Shown here: in pieces, positions 24,365 to 36,138 of the stretch
Position numbering within the stretch: position 1 is the first letter of the stretch
Layout: each line of letters begins with the position of its first letter
From: Deuterostichococcus epilithicus
Taxonomy: Eukaryota > Chlorophyta > Trebouxiophyceae > Prasiolales > Stichococcaceae
Length of the DNA stretch: 64,000 nucleotides
Direction of reading: 5' to 3'
NCBI GenBank assembly: GCA_033439295.1
Contig: JAVTLE010000004.1
Coordinates: 434,012 to 498,011 of the forward strand
Notes under the pieces: model-generated
Databases searched by the model: none
What the model saw: only the letters and a program-made list of their open reading frames with translations
What the model was told of the DNA's origin: nothing
Position numbers and translations under genes: made by a program

Positions 24365-27300
24365 TCAGCTTGCAGCTGTGTGCTGCTGCTTTGTCGGCCC
24401 CAGCATGATCTCGCGCTCGGCGGCGGGGGCGCCAGCGGCTGGTGCGTGCCGGGCGGCCTCCAGCGCAGCGACCCGCCGCTGTTCCAACAGCGCCACCGTC
24501 ATTGTGCTGCTGCAGATGAGCGCGGCGCCAGCCAGGCTCCACAGCTGCAGCGACTCCTGCAGGTCCACATTCAGCAGTGAAGCAGTCTCACAGTCGTTTC
24601 ACCTGAGTCGCGACTGGCATCTGCTTCCAGCTTTGATGGCTGTTCATGCTGCAAGCCATCAGCGCTGCGCATGCCAAACCATCGCCAGTGACACTGGCAT
24701 CGCACTGGTGGGGGGAATCCACACCAGCCACAGGAGGCAGACAAGCAGCATGACCAGCGCAGCCTCACATGGAAGATGGTCAGCCCGGCGATGATGCCCC
24801 AGACGACAGACAGATAGGACATGGCGGTTGCGGGCGCCGCCTTGACCCGCCGCAGCGCCATTGTCATGGTGACCTGGCTGCCGTACCCTGCCAGCCCTGC
24901 ACAGTGTCAGCATACTGAGACGTTCATCAAGTTGGTGACACACTTCGCCATCCATAGCAGTGGTAACCTGGCTGCCGCAGGCCGGCCAACCTGCGGGCTG
25001 TTTAGCCCGAGCTGAGTCAGAAAGCGTGGCAGACGCAACTGCAGCCCTCGTCGTTCTGCTGACAGCTGCCGTCAAATTCCGCTGTCGTTGCGGCAATGCC
25101 CCTCTTGATGCGTCCGCGCAGCGGAGCCACCCGGCGGCAACCTACAGGAGGTTCGCCGCATGTGTGCCTGGTTCGTAATGCGTGCCCCTCTCCTCCGAAG
25201 ACAAGCCGCTCAAGCCACAAGGCCGCAACAGCCACATGGCTACAGGAGGTACAGCATTGCTTCACGGAAACACAGGCACACCCGTGCCGAAGAGCGCCAG
25301 GAAGGCGGGTACGTCCGGCGGCACTGCGAAACCGGCCACAGTGCAGCCGAGCGCGGCGCCGATGCTGGAGATGAAGCCCAGGTAGAACACGATCGTCTGC
25401 GTCAGCAGTGTTAAACCAGAAATCAGCGTTGAGCAACAACGTCTACATCGTCAACTAATGGATTTGGTCTACTCCAAAGTGCTGCGCCGACGCTGGACAT
25501 GAAGCCCGGGAGAACATGCTGGTTGCATTAGCAGCGAGGATCAAGAGTGAGAAATGCCCCAGAAAGGGGTGAGAGGTGGGGCAGGAAGGCCGGTCACTAT
25601 CCCGAGTGTACCGGGTTGGTAGGATACAATTGCTTGAAAGGGAATCTGGCTGCCGGCAAATGGCGGCCGCAAGCACGACCGACCTCCGAAATGCTCAGCC
25701 CCACTATGGGATGCAAGGTGCAGTGCCCTTCGTGAAGCTTGTTCCGTAAAGCGTGAAAATTGCAGAAGGCCTGGGGGCTCGCGCCGCCGCACGCAGGCTA
25801 CGGACGCGCCGCAGGCTCTCCCGGCGGCGCTGGACACGCCGCGTAGTCAGCAGCGCAGGCACGACCAGTGAGGAGGGGCAGGCAGCGACTGGTGCAGCAC
25901 GCTTAAGAGTGGCGCGGTCCAACCAGGGGGGCGAAGAGCCTCACGTTCGTCTGCTCTGTGGTGCGCAGTTCCCGCACAAGGATCTTGACGAGCGCCGAGA
26001 AGGTCGTCTGCGCAATGGCGACCAGCACGCCCAGCGTGCGGATGCCCTTGCCGCCAAAGAGAAAGGACGGCCGCGCAATCATGATGACGCCAACGATGCA
26101 GAAGGGGATGCCTGCCAGCACCGTCCTGCAGCGGTGGCAGCAGTCAAACGTCACGAGCATGGTAAGACCCGAGCAGCAGTGGCGGGCGCGCCTGCCGGGG
26201 ACGCTAGTCAGGCCCGCGACCAGCAACGGAGCCTCCCTGCTCATCATCGTCTCCTCGTCCTCAGAAGGTTTCGCTGTCGACCGTGTGGCACTAGGGCATT
26301 GAAAAACCGAATTCAACCTTCCGGAGTGGCCTGCCTGACGGCATCTCCCGGATGAGGATAGAACTGAGCGGCCCAGCAACCGGTCACGGATGACAAAGAC
26401 AGCATCGAGTCCCCAGTAGCTTAGTTTTGTGACTCCAGTCATTGCTCACCTTGAGGGCACCTCCCGGATGAGGATGGGGCTGAGCAGCGCCACCAGCAGC
26501 GGCGCAAAGGACGTCAGCACCAGGCCGTCGCTGATGGGCAGCAGCACCACCTGGGCCAGGCAGCACAAGAGGCTGTCAGGGTTTAGGGATTTCAGGCACA
26601 CTTGAGGAGGGACAGGGGCGAGTGAGCCTGCACACAGGCCGCAGTGATGCGGCTGCGGCGGCGCCAGGAGCCGGCCTGCAGCCGCCGTCGCACGCTGCGG
26701 CGGCGGCGCCGCCTCCAGCTGGGCGGTGCTGCAGTAGGTAGCAGTACGTACTGCGCCGCATTTCGACATGCACTGCAAGCAAGACGCAAGTCGCAGCCAG
26801 GCTGCGCACTGCCTGGGAGCTGGTCCAGCTGCTGAGGCCATGGCATGGCGCCGTGAGTACTGACGCAGCACTGCACCAGCAGGCATTGCAACCCTGTGAT
26901 GTGTTCCGAACAACCCATGCTCCGCCAAAAAGCTGCCAATCCTTCACAAAACGGTTGTGCAAACTAAAATTTGCAGACTGCTTGCGCACCGTCCAGTACA
27001 GGCAAGACCCCGCGCCAAAACCCAACAACCCACGCAGCAGCAGCAGCCAGCGCCGGTTACCCCACAGCCCGCCGTCGGTGCTCCTGCCGCCGCCGCCGCC
27101 CAGGGCGGCGCTGCTGCCCAGGCGCTGCAGGCCCCCGCTGCCGCCCCCGCCGCCCCGGCGAGTGTGCATGGTGCTGATGCAGGCGAAGCTGGCCACCTAG
27201 CACGTGCAAATAATTTTGCATGAAGCTGTGGCGGTCCAGAAGGGAGCAGCCACGGATCTTGTCCAAGTAACATTAGTCGGTGACCTTTTGGACAAAGCAT

Positions 27301-27671
27301 GGCGAGCTGCACAGGCGCTCTTGCGAGCAATATATGTAGATGTGCAAAGCGCAGGTGCATGGCGGCGCCAGGGGACGCACCATGGCGGAGCGCACAAGGA
27401 CGATCTCCATAATGGGAATACCGCGGCCGTGCGCCAACTTGGCGAGCACGCTCATGCCGCTGCTGCACACCGTGCACAGAGCGTACAATACCAGGCCCCA
27501 TACTAGGCCGGTGCTGGTCTCCCGTGATGAGCTTGGCGGCACAAGCGCGGATGCCGTCGGCGATGCCGGGGTGACTGGCAGCAGGCTGCTAGACTCGCTC
27601 TCCCCATTCGGCGGCGACAGGCCCTTTTCCGCGTGGCTGAGCTTGTGCAGGTCGGCCAGCCCGAGCGTCAT
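24365..27671 (-). CDS. EamA-domain (drug/metabolite transporter, SLC35G-like) membrane transporter, about 7 exons
   Basis: The ATG at 27671 is preceded by an in-frame stop. The N-terminal 50 residues are Ser/Pro-rich and cytosolic in character. Then come membrane segments: GLVWGLVLYALCTVCSSGMS with KLAHGRGIPIMEIVLVRSAM, RWLLLLRGLLGFGAGSCLYW, LPISDGLVLTSFAPLLVALL, AGIPFCIVGVIMIARPSFLF with TLGVLVAIAQTTFSALVKIL, TIVFYLGFISSIGAALGCTV and AATAMSYLSVVWG-like YLSVVWGIIAGLTIFH. The last is LWSLAGAALICSSTMTVALL. This is the tandem ten-helix EamA layout, including the typical RGxxGF, LPxxD and ARPxFLFGG segments. A cytosolic Ala-rich tail ends at TGA 24365-24367. Insertions rich in Gly occur after helix 2. 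Substrate cannot be told from sequence. Confidence 0.82.
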
Positions 27672-28666
27672 GCAGGGCTAGGGGCATGGCCCGGCTTGGC
27701 GGCGGGGCTGTGGTGCGCACGGCGGCATCACCCTCATTGCACCTCGAGGTAGCCGAAGCAATTGCCCTGTAGAGGTCCGATATGGTGTTTGTTCTCATCG
27801 CTCCCCAGTGATCAGACAGATCGCCATGACTGCTGCTGCTGCTGGAGACTGTCGAACGCTGAACGATTCCACACTCCAGTGTCTGACGAGCGGACTTTGA
27901 CAGGACCAGCAGGAGGGGACGCCGCACGGAGTTCTGGCCGAGCTGACTGAAAATGATGGGGAGTCGTCAATGTGTCGGATCAGCGTGAGGGTGTCTGCGC
28001 GAGGGAGCGTGTACTGCACACTCTTACAGATGACATAAGCTGACTAAGCGTCTTGGAGGAGACGGAGGACGGATTTGGAACAGCTGGCACAGCACTTGGT
28101 GTCGCCAGCTAATGTCCTCGCAACTAAGGAAACGAGAACCAAAGTGCGAGCGGGTAGAATTGGTGTCGCCAGCACCGTGTGACGGGCTGAAGATCTCATA
28201 TGAATAACGCGGTTGATGTGCAACGTGCAACCGTGCAAACTGGCGTTTTGCGACTCCGCACGCAGTCTGCATGGCGTGGCGCACACGGCACATGCAAGCC
28301 CACTGCTGCCGCAGCATGACACTGATCAACTCCTCACCAAAGACGCTTGACATATTGCCAGCCTTGGCAGACCACTTGCAACGCTGTGACAGAGCCGCGT
28401 GGTCCGTTGCGTGCTGCTTCACTAGAGACACAGCACTTGCTCTGCGCGCATTCGCCACGGGGCAGTGACGGCAGACTACTCCGAGGTCGATTTGTGCACT
28501 AAACAGACCGTTGTGACGGACAATTGTACTCAGACGCAGCTGCACATCCAGGCTGGATGCCAGCTCGCTGGCGCCCACGTGCGCCTGCATTTGGGTGCGA
28601 TGCTCCCACTGCTAGAATGATGATCTCAACCCAGCCATATGTATCACGCCTCCTCCCTCAGAGCCC
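27672..28666. other. Intergenic 1 kb with a small dispersed repeat
   Basis: This is bounded by the start of the EamA transporter and the 3' end of the JmjC gene. A minus-strand frame of 188 codons (28590-28024) has no recognisable domain and overlaps a dispersed repeat, so it is not called a gene. The promoter of the transporter should lie near 27672-27950. Confidence 0.4.
28096..28173. repeat. Small repeat: 32-base core shared with 39309-39340, flanked by 14-base direct repeats
   Basis: Bases 28124-28155 equal the reverse complement of 39309-39340 over 32 bases without mismatch. The copy here lies between two direct repeats of ttggtgtcgccagc at 28096-28109 and 28160-28173. The arrangement could be a remnant of a short non-autonomous element, but no terminal inverted repeats were made out. 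Confidence 0.5.
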
Positions 28667-31600
28667 CTACCATCGTATTGCAGTCTTGAACCTGAGAACG
28701 AGGACGAAAAGGCAGGCGTCGGCACAAGGACAAATCCCCAGCGCACATGCGCAACTGTGGCACTAGTACCAATTGCACATCTGCAGCACACACAGCGCTG
28801 GACACATGCCGGCACCTCACCTGAAGGACATGTTTATGTTGTCCTGCAGGCGGCCACACAACCGACAGTCAACTAGCCTGCCTGGATGGGGTCCACGACG
28901 CAGAAAATCCTCGAGGCGCCAAGCAGTGCTGAAGCAAGTACTCGCAGTCATCCGGGACCAGCATCGAGCAAGGAGGGTACATGCTGCCATACCGTCAGCG
29001 TCCGTGTCTGGTGGCAGGTGTCCTTCGGGAAGATGAGCACATCGCCCGGGCCCATGACCAGCTCGGTGGGCTTGAGCTTCCTAGCTAGTGGGTACTTCTG
29101 CAGCACCGACAGCAGGGTATGCCGTCAGCAGGTCGGCCAGAGGCAGCAGCTTGTCATGCAGGAGGCAGCAGCTCTCAGCAGATGCTGCGGATGCGGCGCC
29201 GGTCCCTGCCGCCTCCCGCCGGACGGCACAGCCCTGGCGAAAGGCGCGTAGAGATGGATGCACTATGTTTGACGTGGTTGGGGGACACAGCGTCCAGAAG
29301 GTTCCGCGGCGGCAGAGCGCCCACCTCGTAGTCGGGCTTGAGCAGGTCCACCCGAGCGCGGCGGAACAGCAGGTGACCCCGCGCGTAGGGGTACATGAAC
29401 TTCATCTGGTCCGCCGGTATGAGCGTCACCTGCGGCAAGACGAACTCCCGGACCTTCTGGACCGCTGAACCCTTCTTGAAAGCGATCTAAACAAGATGGG
29501 GGCTTGTCGAGCCATGCATGGCTGACGTGATCGGCATGGCGCTGGCACATCCAGCCACGCATGGCTGAGATCAGCAAGGCCTCTGCGAACAGAAGAGCAC
29601 TCTTGCCTGCTTGCGTCCGCGCAGCTGCACCAGCAGCGAGGGGCTGGTGTCATAGTGCAGGATGTGCACCGAGTCCTTCTCCGTCACCCGCAGCCGCGCC
29701 GTCGTGATGTACAGCCGCTCCTGCCCCGCCTCCTCTGCGGCACCAGGTCATACAGAAGTCGATCTCAAGATGAAGGTCTTGTGAATCCTGAAGACGTTGG
29801 AAGGAGAGTGTTGACATCTTCCTCCGCTCAGCCACACCGCCGCGAAAGGCTCCCTGGCAGCCAACAATTGCCCCTGACTGCTGCTGTCCGGCAACCCCAT
29901 GCACTAGCATGTGTGCGCCAAAGCAATGGAAGGAAGTTTGCAGCACTGGTACGAGGGTGGGAAGTCGATCAACACGCGAGGAGCCAGGGCTTTTGAGCCG
30001 CTGACGCTCTCGCCCCGCCCGCTCTGCAGCGCAGCTGCGACAGAGCAGCACATCGCGCATTCCTCATCAGCTCCTGCGACCTGAGACCGTTTGCATGCTC
30101 TGCCAGCGCACAGAGGCCATCATGAGGTCGTCGTGACGTTGCAGAGCCGCCCCTCCTGCAGCACAGCTCTTGAGGGCGCACCGCACACAACCTCAGGCCG
30201 GGCGCCGGCGCCGCCTCGCCAACAGCAAATGGCCTTCCGTGGGCTGTCTGCCCTGTGAACCCTGAAAGCGTCTGGACTACTGCCAGAAGCTTTCAGAGAA
30301 AGCAGGGCAGACAGAACAGGAGAAAGGGGACCCACTGGAGGGCTCCGCCAGGCAGCTGAGCGGCGGCTTCTCCGGGTGGTGGCCCAGCTTCAGCGGCGGC
30401 ACGCCGGACCAGTAGTAGTACTCGTTCGGGTAGTACAGGTTGGACAGCCGCCGGCGCTTGAGCCGCGACGGCCGCACATGTGCGCCAAATGTCCTGATCG
30501 GCATCGTCACCAGCTTGGCCGGCACCTGGGAAAGAGGCAAGAGTCTGAAACTTGGGTGTCAGGGGCTGCTACGAGGTGGGCCCTTGCGTGGTGGCGTCTG
30601 TCAAAACTGCGGCAGGGCACTGCGTTTGGTGGCTGCGCGTAGAACGTGTGTTGACAGCGATCTGGCGGAGGTGCGGCGGAGCCACAGCAGGCCCCGCCAT
30701 GTCGAAGGGCGGAGCCGGGGGCTCCCACCTGATGTCGTTGGAGGCACAGACTGCGAGGCCAGGGCTTTAGGCAGGAGGCACCAGGTCCGAACTACTGGAA
30801 CAACTCTGATTTGTGCAGCAGCTGGTCAATCACCAGCGTGGACTGGTTTTCAAAAACGCTGAAGAGTTGATGTCTTTCTCATTGTGGAAGGGTGGGGCAA
30901 CACCTGGTCAGCGGATAGGTGGGCGTCCGCATACTGCTGCTCCGTACTGTTGGTGAACAGTGTGAATGTCCTGCTGGGCGACACCGTCACCGTGCCTCTG
31001 CGCAGAAGAGGCAAGAAAAGTACCGTCACACACTTGTCATGGCGGCGTGTGGGCATGGCGAGGGGATCCTCAGCAGAGGCGCTAGCCGCGGCTGCATCCT
31101 GCTTGCGGTTGTGGGGTGAGCTGGCTGACGTTCTCGACACACATGACGTGGAATGCAGCTAACGCACTGACGGCCATATGTGCGCGAGGCGTCGGCTGGG
31201 GCATGTTGCACGGCTCCTGCTGGTGACATGGCTTGGCAGCTCCCCGGCGGCTGTTGCCGCTGCCCCTGCTGCTCCGCGGCGTCATACGTGCCCCGTGCAC
31301 CCTTTGTTGACAATCTACTCTTCAGATCTGCTCTTCAGACAGGAGGGCGGATGGCGCCGTTCACATGAGTTCCGGCCACTTGCGAATCAGGCGCTCCAGG
31401 CTAAGGCGCTCGGTGACGGGCCAGGCGCGCGCGCCGCCACGCAGCAGCAGCGCGCGGCTGTCGTTGCCGCCGCCGGGGCCGTAGCTGGCCACAAAATTGC
31501 AGTCGCGTGCGCTGGGGGCGTCTGGCCACACCACCTCGTCGATGAGTGCCGGGTCCAGCTGCGGTCGCAGCGTGACACAGGGTGAGGATTGCAGTGTGAC

Positions 31601-32211
31601 GACCGAGATGCGGCCGTCGCGATGAGGCGTGGCCGAGCCACTGCTGGCGTGATGCGGCCCTCCAGTGCCCCCAAGCCACAGCTGTGGTGCCGCGCCGCTG
31701 CTGCAGCCGGCCGAGACGGGCAGTGCTGCAAAACTGACGCATGGCGTCGCCGTGGCATCGCCCAGCCCGAAGGACACACCTAACTCGAACAGAGACTCGA
31801 TGATGAGGCACCAGGGATCCATTACACAGCGGGATGCATGCAGGCACCCTCGTCTGTGGCCGCTTGCTGTGCAGACGGCACCTTCTCGACGCCGGTGGCT
31901 GGAGCTGGCAGCGCCGGGTGCGCCGAGAAGCGGTAGACCAGAAAGATTATGCCCAGGCTCAGCAGCAAGTTGATGGCGTTGCAGCGGTTGATGACCTGCG
32001 GGCGATGGGCATAGTCGCTTGCTGGCTCCGGACATGGACGCCCAGTCGTTTGCAGCTCCAGCCCGCATGCAACAGCGCACCTGGGCAGTGAAATTAGCGA
32101 TGTGTGCGCAGCACCACAAGGCTCAACTTGGTCCAGACGTGAGAAGCGCCGCACCGAAGGTGGAAACCCGCCGGGCTTGGCGCGCCGGCGCGCCGCCGGG
32201 ACCGGTGGCAT
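28667..32211 (-). CDS. Membrane-anchored JmjC (cupin-8) 2-oxoglutarate oxygenase-like protein, about 9 exons
   Basis: The proposed start ATG at 32211 opens a basic N-terminus (MPPVPAARRRAKPGGFPPSV). A hydrophobic anchor follows (NAINLLLSLGIIFLVYRF). A luminal region contains LLLRGGARAWPVTERLSLER, the usual lead-in of JmjC hydroxylases. Later exons read STLVIDQLLHKSELF, RRLSNLYYPNEYYYWSGVPP, RVTEKDSVHILHYDTSPSLL with VQLRGRK, FMYPYARGHLLFRRARVDLL, and MGPGDVLIFPKDTCHQTRTL. A 23-base exon gives DNINMSF, and the end RFKTAIRW stops at TAG 28667-28669. The iron site is recognisable: HYD supplies the HxD pair and CHQTRTL the distal His. Arg/Lys in QLRGRK fits the 2-oxoglutarate side. This class hydroxylates proteins or, in some members, RNA. 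The N-terminal anchor suggests an endomembrane location, which is inference. Confidence 0.78.
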
Positions 32212-32958
32212 TGTCGGAACCCCCGCACACAGCCTCCTTGCGCTCACGGCCAGAAATGGTGGTCGAGTCACAGAGTCACGGGGCCGATGTGCTGCCTATC
32301 CTGTGCCTGCGCCACCCGGCGCCGCGGTTACATGGCATGCACGGCTCGCGGCAGTGGCGTCGCGGGCCTGCAGGGCATGTGGACCATACTTGGTTGTAAA
32401 GTACATCGCCATGATGGACATAACATTCGCAGATCAACACGTGCATCGCGGTGGCTGCTCGCGAGCAGAAGTCATCCCACCATCGGACTCGACCCGGTTT
32501 CGAGCAGAACTTGCCTAGGGTAGTTGGGAAGGACGGCCAGAGCTTCCTGAGGCAATTGGAGGGCTGCTGGACGGCAGAGTCTGCTATAACCGCTTCCGTG
32601 TCGGGCTCGTGCGCAAACAGTGCAACTTGCTTGCCGACGCCTTGAAGACCAGCTGGCCTCACGCAGTCGTCAGGTTCAACTACCAGCACAATTACTGGTG
32701 CTGCGGATGAGGCTTCGAGGTTTGCCAGAAGAATGCACCAGAAAGGTGCACTCACTCATTCGCTGCGAGGCCGGCCGGCCACGTGGCAGGTTACGTCACC
32801 GGCTGCGCACGCTCGGCACAAGCATAGCGCGAGCGGCTGTTATCTCATCCGCACCCGCCGTCGGACGGTGAACTCCACATTGAACATCGCTTCCGTACAG
32901 AGTGTTCAGGACCGGCTTGCAGCCACCCCCAACAGGCACCCCAGCGCGCTCCGCAGTC
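32212..32958. other. Intergenic region between divergent genes
   Basis: This lies between the JmjC start and the start of the first acidic-repeat gene, so promoters of both are expected here. A minus-strand frame of 159 codons (32755-32276) has protein-like stretches such as GKQVALFAHEPDTEAVIADS but no recognised family and no clear ATG context. It is left uncalled. Confidence 0.35.
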
Positions 32959-35640
32959 ATGAACCGCGCACTGCTGCTGGTCGCGGCCGTGCTGCTTTGC
33001 TCGGCGGCGGCGTCGGCCTCCGTCGCGGCAGGCAAGCATTCCCTGCGCCGATCGCACCGCGTCTTGCCTTGAGCTGGGCCAGCCGATGCACTGGATGGTG
33101 AATTGATGATGTCGGCTCAACTAGGTCGCAGCCGTCAGCAAAGCCGACTACGTATCATGATTGCTCACAACAGACGCCCCAGCTCTTCGCTTGATGGAGA
33201 CCTCGGCATAGCTATCGTAGCTACCAAACTGCGTTCAGGCGCCTGCAGTGTCTCGACATTGATATGCTTGCACCTTGTCGCAGGTGGCCGCGCAGAGATC
33301 AGTGGCCTGACGAGGGTCGAGTATGTCCCCGCCGTGTCAATGTCTCTGTCTCTGTCTCTGTCTTGACGCGTCTGTTGCGTTTGCTGGTCCACCTGGTGTA
33401 CGTAGTGCAGCCCAAATCAATGCTCGGAGCACGAGTCCATGATGAATATCATCTTTGGGATACTTTGGGTTTGTGCAGGGCACGTACCCTGAAGCAGGCC
33501 GCAGCCCCCGCGCCTTCAGGTGCGTGCCGGTATCATGCGCCAGTTATGTGCGCACCTGATGCGATGATCCGTCGATCTGTGCTGAGCGCAGCCGTCACGC
33601 ATTGAGTGCCGCCGGTCTTGGTGGAGCCGCCTCCATGACACTTCCCGAAAAATCTTCACATGGGGATCTCGCTGTGCCCGCCTGCAGACCCTGAGGATGA
33701 CGGACCCGGCCCCGCCTCGCAGACCGCCGGTGAGTTCGCATGCAAGTGCTGGCCGCGCCTCTTGCCTTGCTGCTGCGCCATGCTGGTCTGTCGCCCTGAA
33801 ATGCACATGCCCAACCAGCCGGCTGCACGCACGCAACATGTGTCTGACAAGCAGCTGGTCTGGTGTCTCTACATGCTGACGTGCACGTGTGCCGTGCCGC
33901 CCTGCAGTCGAGGATGATGAGGTCCCGGGCCCCGCGCCGAGCGACCCAGAGGATGATGGCCCTGGCCCTGCTTCGCAGACAGCAGGTGCACCGCACCCAC
34001 TATGCTGCCCTGGCTGCATGCAGCAGCAGCTCGCACTGCTTAAGGGGCAGTTGTCTGCCTGATGCATGCATGTGATCTCAACCACACTGCGGCTCCTGCT
34101 GAGTGCGGAGCAGGCATGCCGGCACGTCTGCATATGTGCAGCGTGCAAGCAAGCGATTGTCGCGATGCGCCGCAGTCGAGGATGATGAGGTCCCGGGCCC
34201 CGCGCCGAGCGACCCAGAGGACGATGGCCCCGGCCCCGCTTCGCAGACAGCAGGTGCACCGCACCCACTGTGCTGTCCTGGCTGCATGCAGCAGCAGCAG
34301 CTCGGACTGCTTGAGCAAGGGGCAGCTGCCTGATGCATGCATGTGGTCTCAACCACACTGCGGCTCCTGCCGAGTGCGGAGCAGGCAGGCCTGCATGGCT
34401 GCATACGTGCAGCGTGCAAGCAAGCGATTGTCGCGATGCGCCGCAGTCGAGGATGATGAGGTCCCGGGCCCCGCGCCGTCTGACCCCGAGGACGACGGCC
34501 CCGGCCCCGCGTCCCAGACTGCCGGTGAGCCTTTCTGTGCACTCCCTGCTGACATCTATGCACCCCGATTGGCCGCCAAGGAGGCCGCATCCAGTGCGCG
34601 GTATTCCCTAAAAACTTCCAGAATCAGCCAGACCGTCGCTGCCTCCACCTCCCGAGTATTCACCAAGCTCGCTCGCGTGATTGCTAGGTTTGGGTATGCT
34701 GCCCACATGTGACACCTGAAATCCCGCCCCTGCAGTTGAGGACGATGAGGTGCCGGGCCCTGCGCCGTCTGACCCTGAGGACGATGGTCCTGGCCCTTCT
34801 GCGCAGTCGCCCGGTGAGCCATGCAACGCTGTCTTGCTTCTGTGCTGCAGACAGCCACCTCCTGCGTGACAGATTTCGGAGGTCGGCCACCGTGCCTCCT
34901 AGACCAGCTATGCAACGCAGCACACCATGCCTGTTCGTCATGCGATAACCGTCATCCAGCACTCATGTTGCCCTGCTGTTGACGTGCCTGAGGTCGCACA
35001 GACCGGTTGGCTACAGATCAAGCTCGCATGAGATAGCATCGTGTCCGGCGCATTTGACGCAACTTGTTGTGGCCTGCTGCCTGCTGCAGTTGAGGATGAT
35101 GAGGTCAATGCGCCCGCGCCCGACGAGTGAGTTCTTCCCACGTGTGTTGCAGCAACCTTTGGGCACTCGAGATGCTGCCAGTGAGCGCGCACTGCCGCAG
35201 CAGTGCGCGCTCACTGGCAAGCTGTTGGTAGCACCTCCCACAAAATCGATTCGCATGGCTCGCTCATCTTCTGGTGTGTGCTGCAGCGACGGTGCCGACG
35301 ATGGTGGTGACGAGATTGCGCCGGCCACCGCTCCCGCGCCTCAGGCCGCTAGGCTGCAGGCGCGTGTCACTACTTGGGTTGTGCTGCCATGTCATTCCTC
35401 ATGCAGGAGAAGTTGTGGAAGGTTGTTGCTTGGACGACCCTGGACTTACGCACCTGCAACTTTCATGCCTGCTGAGCCTGCCTGTAATCAGCTCTGACTC
35501 GGCATGAAGCACCCGAAATGTTACTACGTAGCTTGCGGCTCTCTCTTGAGCATCAATATTGCTGCCCGCAGGTCAGCAACCTGGCTCCGGCGGCCTTGGT
35601 CGTCGCTGCCAGCTCGGTGCTGCTGGCGGCGCTCGCCTGA
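32959..35640 (+). CDS. Secreted acidic Pro/Ala/Asp repeat protein, probably GPI-anchored (paralogue 1)
   Basis: Ten exons join in phase: 32959-33031, 33505-33519, 33688-33729, 33908-33985, 34176-34253, 34447-34524, 34736-34813, 35090-35126, 35287-35359 and 35572-35640, for 206 residues. Exon 1 is a signal peptide (MNRALLLVAAVLLCSAAASA). Exons 4-7 are each 78 bases with phase-1 introns on both sides, and each encodes VEDDEVPGPAPSDPEDDGPG plus a short tail such as PASQTA. Exon 9 reads DDGGDEIAPATAPAPQ. The last exon is a hydrophobic end (LAPAALVVAASSVLLAALA), as expected of a GPI-attachment signal. No Cys, no catalytic domain and almost no hydrophobic residues remain in the mature part. The composition recalls arabinogalactan-type wall proteins but with many more acidic residues. 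A calcium-binding, wall or matrix role is speculation. The introns after exons 1 and 9 would need GC donors. Confidence 0.75.
33908..34813 (+). repeat. Four amplified exon-intron units in the acidic-repeat gene
   Basis: Exons beginning at 33908, 34176, 34447 and 34736 are all 78 bases and nearly the same. The first three are spaced 268 and 271 bases apart, and the introns between them are also nearly identical (for example gtgcaccgcacccac at the 5' end and gcaagcgattgtcgcgatg near the 3' end). The fourth unit keeps the exon but has a different intron. Whole exon-intron units have therefore been copied. Confidence 0.85.
35176..35219. repeat. Perfect 20-base inverted repeat with 4-base loop
   Basis: Bases 35176-35195 pair without mismatch with 35200-35219, with cgca between them. 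It lies in the intron between exons 8 and 9 of the first acidic-repeat gene, so the transcript could fold a strong hairpin there. No second copy was seen. Confidence 0.9.
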
Positions 35641-36138
35641 TGCGGCAGTGGTTGCCGGGTTGGTAGCTGCTGCATGCTCGGGGACTTGCAGACATCAGAC
35701 ATCAGCTGCACCGCCGAAGACTGAAATTTTGAAGTGGGACAGTTCAGCAAACTTTCATTGTTGGTCGGTTATAAACGCAGCACGCTGGTCTGCAGCAGTC
35801 AGGAACACCGTGAAGTTGGGTGGACCACATAGATTGGCGGGTTCTTGAGATGTGTGCAGCGACTATTCAACACCTAGTCGTGGCATAACAAGCAAGTCGC
35901 AAGCAAGCGACATGGTCTGTCTGTACGTAAGGCGGTGAGGGCACACGTCACAGGACCTTATGACTCATTTGGCCCGAGCCTGGCACACGACCAGTGCATC
36001 TACCCCACCAGCTGGTCGCTCCGCGCCTTATCTCCAGTCGTTTCCGCCGCTCGCCTCCTTTTGACCGCTCACACCTCCTCCGCGCCGATCAGACCAGCGG
36101 GCACCCTTCTGTTTCCCGCACCCTAGGTCCTCGTAACC
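35641..36138. other. Intergenic spacer between the two acidic-repeat genes
   Basis: This holds the 3' UTR of paralogue 1 and the promoter of paralogue 2. Open frames across it show no domain. Pyrimidine-rich sequence precedes the paralogue 2 start (36030-36120). Confidence 0.4.

Noticed and set aside
28024-28590. Minus-strand open frame of 188 codons
   Set aside because: No recognisable domain, no credible ATG and exon structure, and it runs through a dispersed repeat.
32276-32755. Minus-strand open frame of 159 codons between divergent genes
   Set aside because: Some stretches look protein-like, but there is no family match, no ATG context and no splice partner. It remains possible.
33340-33365. 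tctctg tandem run
   Set aside because: A short microsatellite in an intron; nothing further to interpret.
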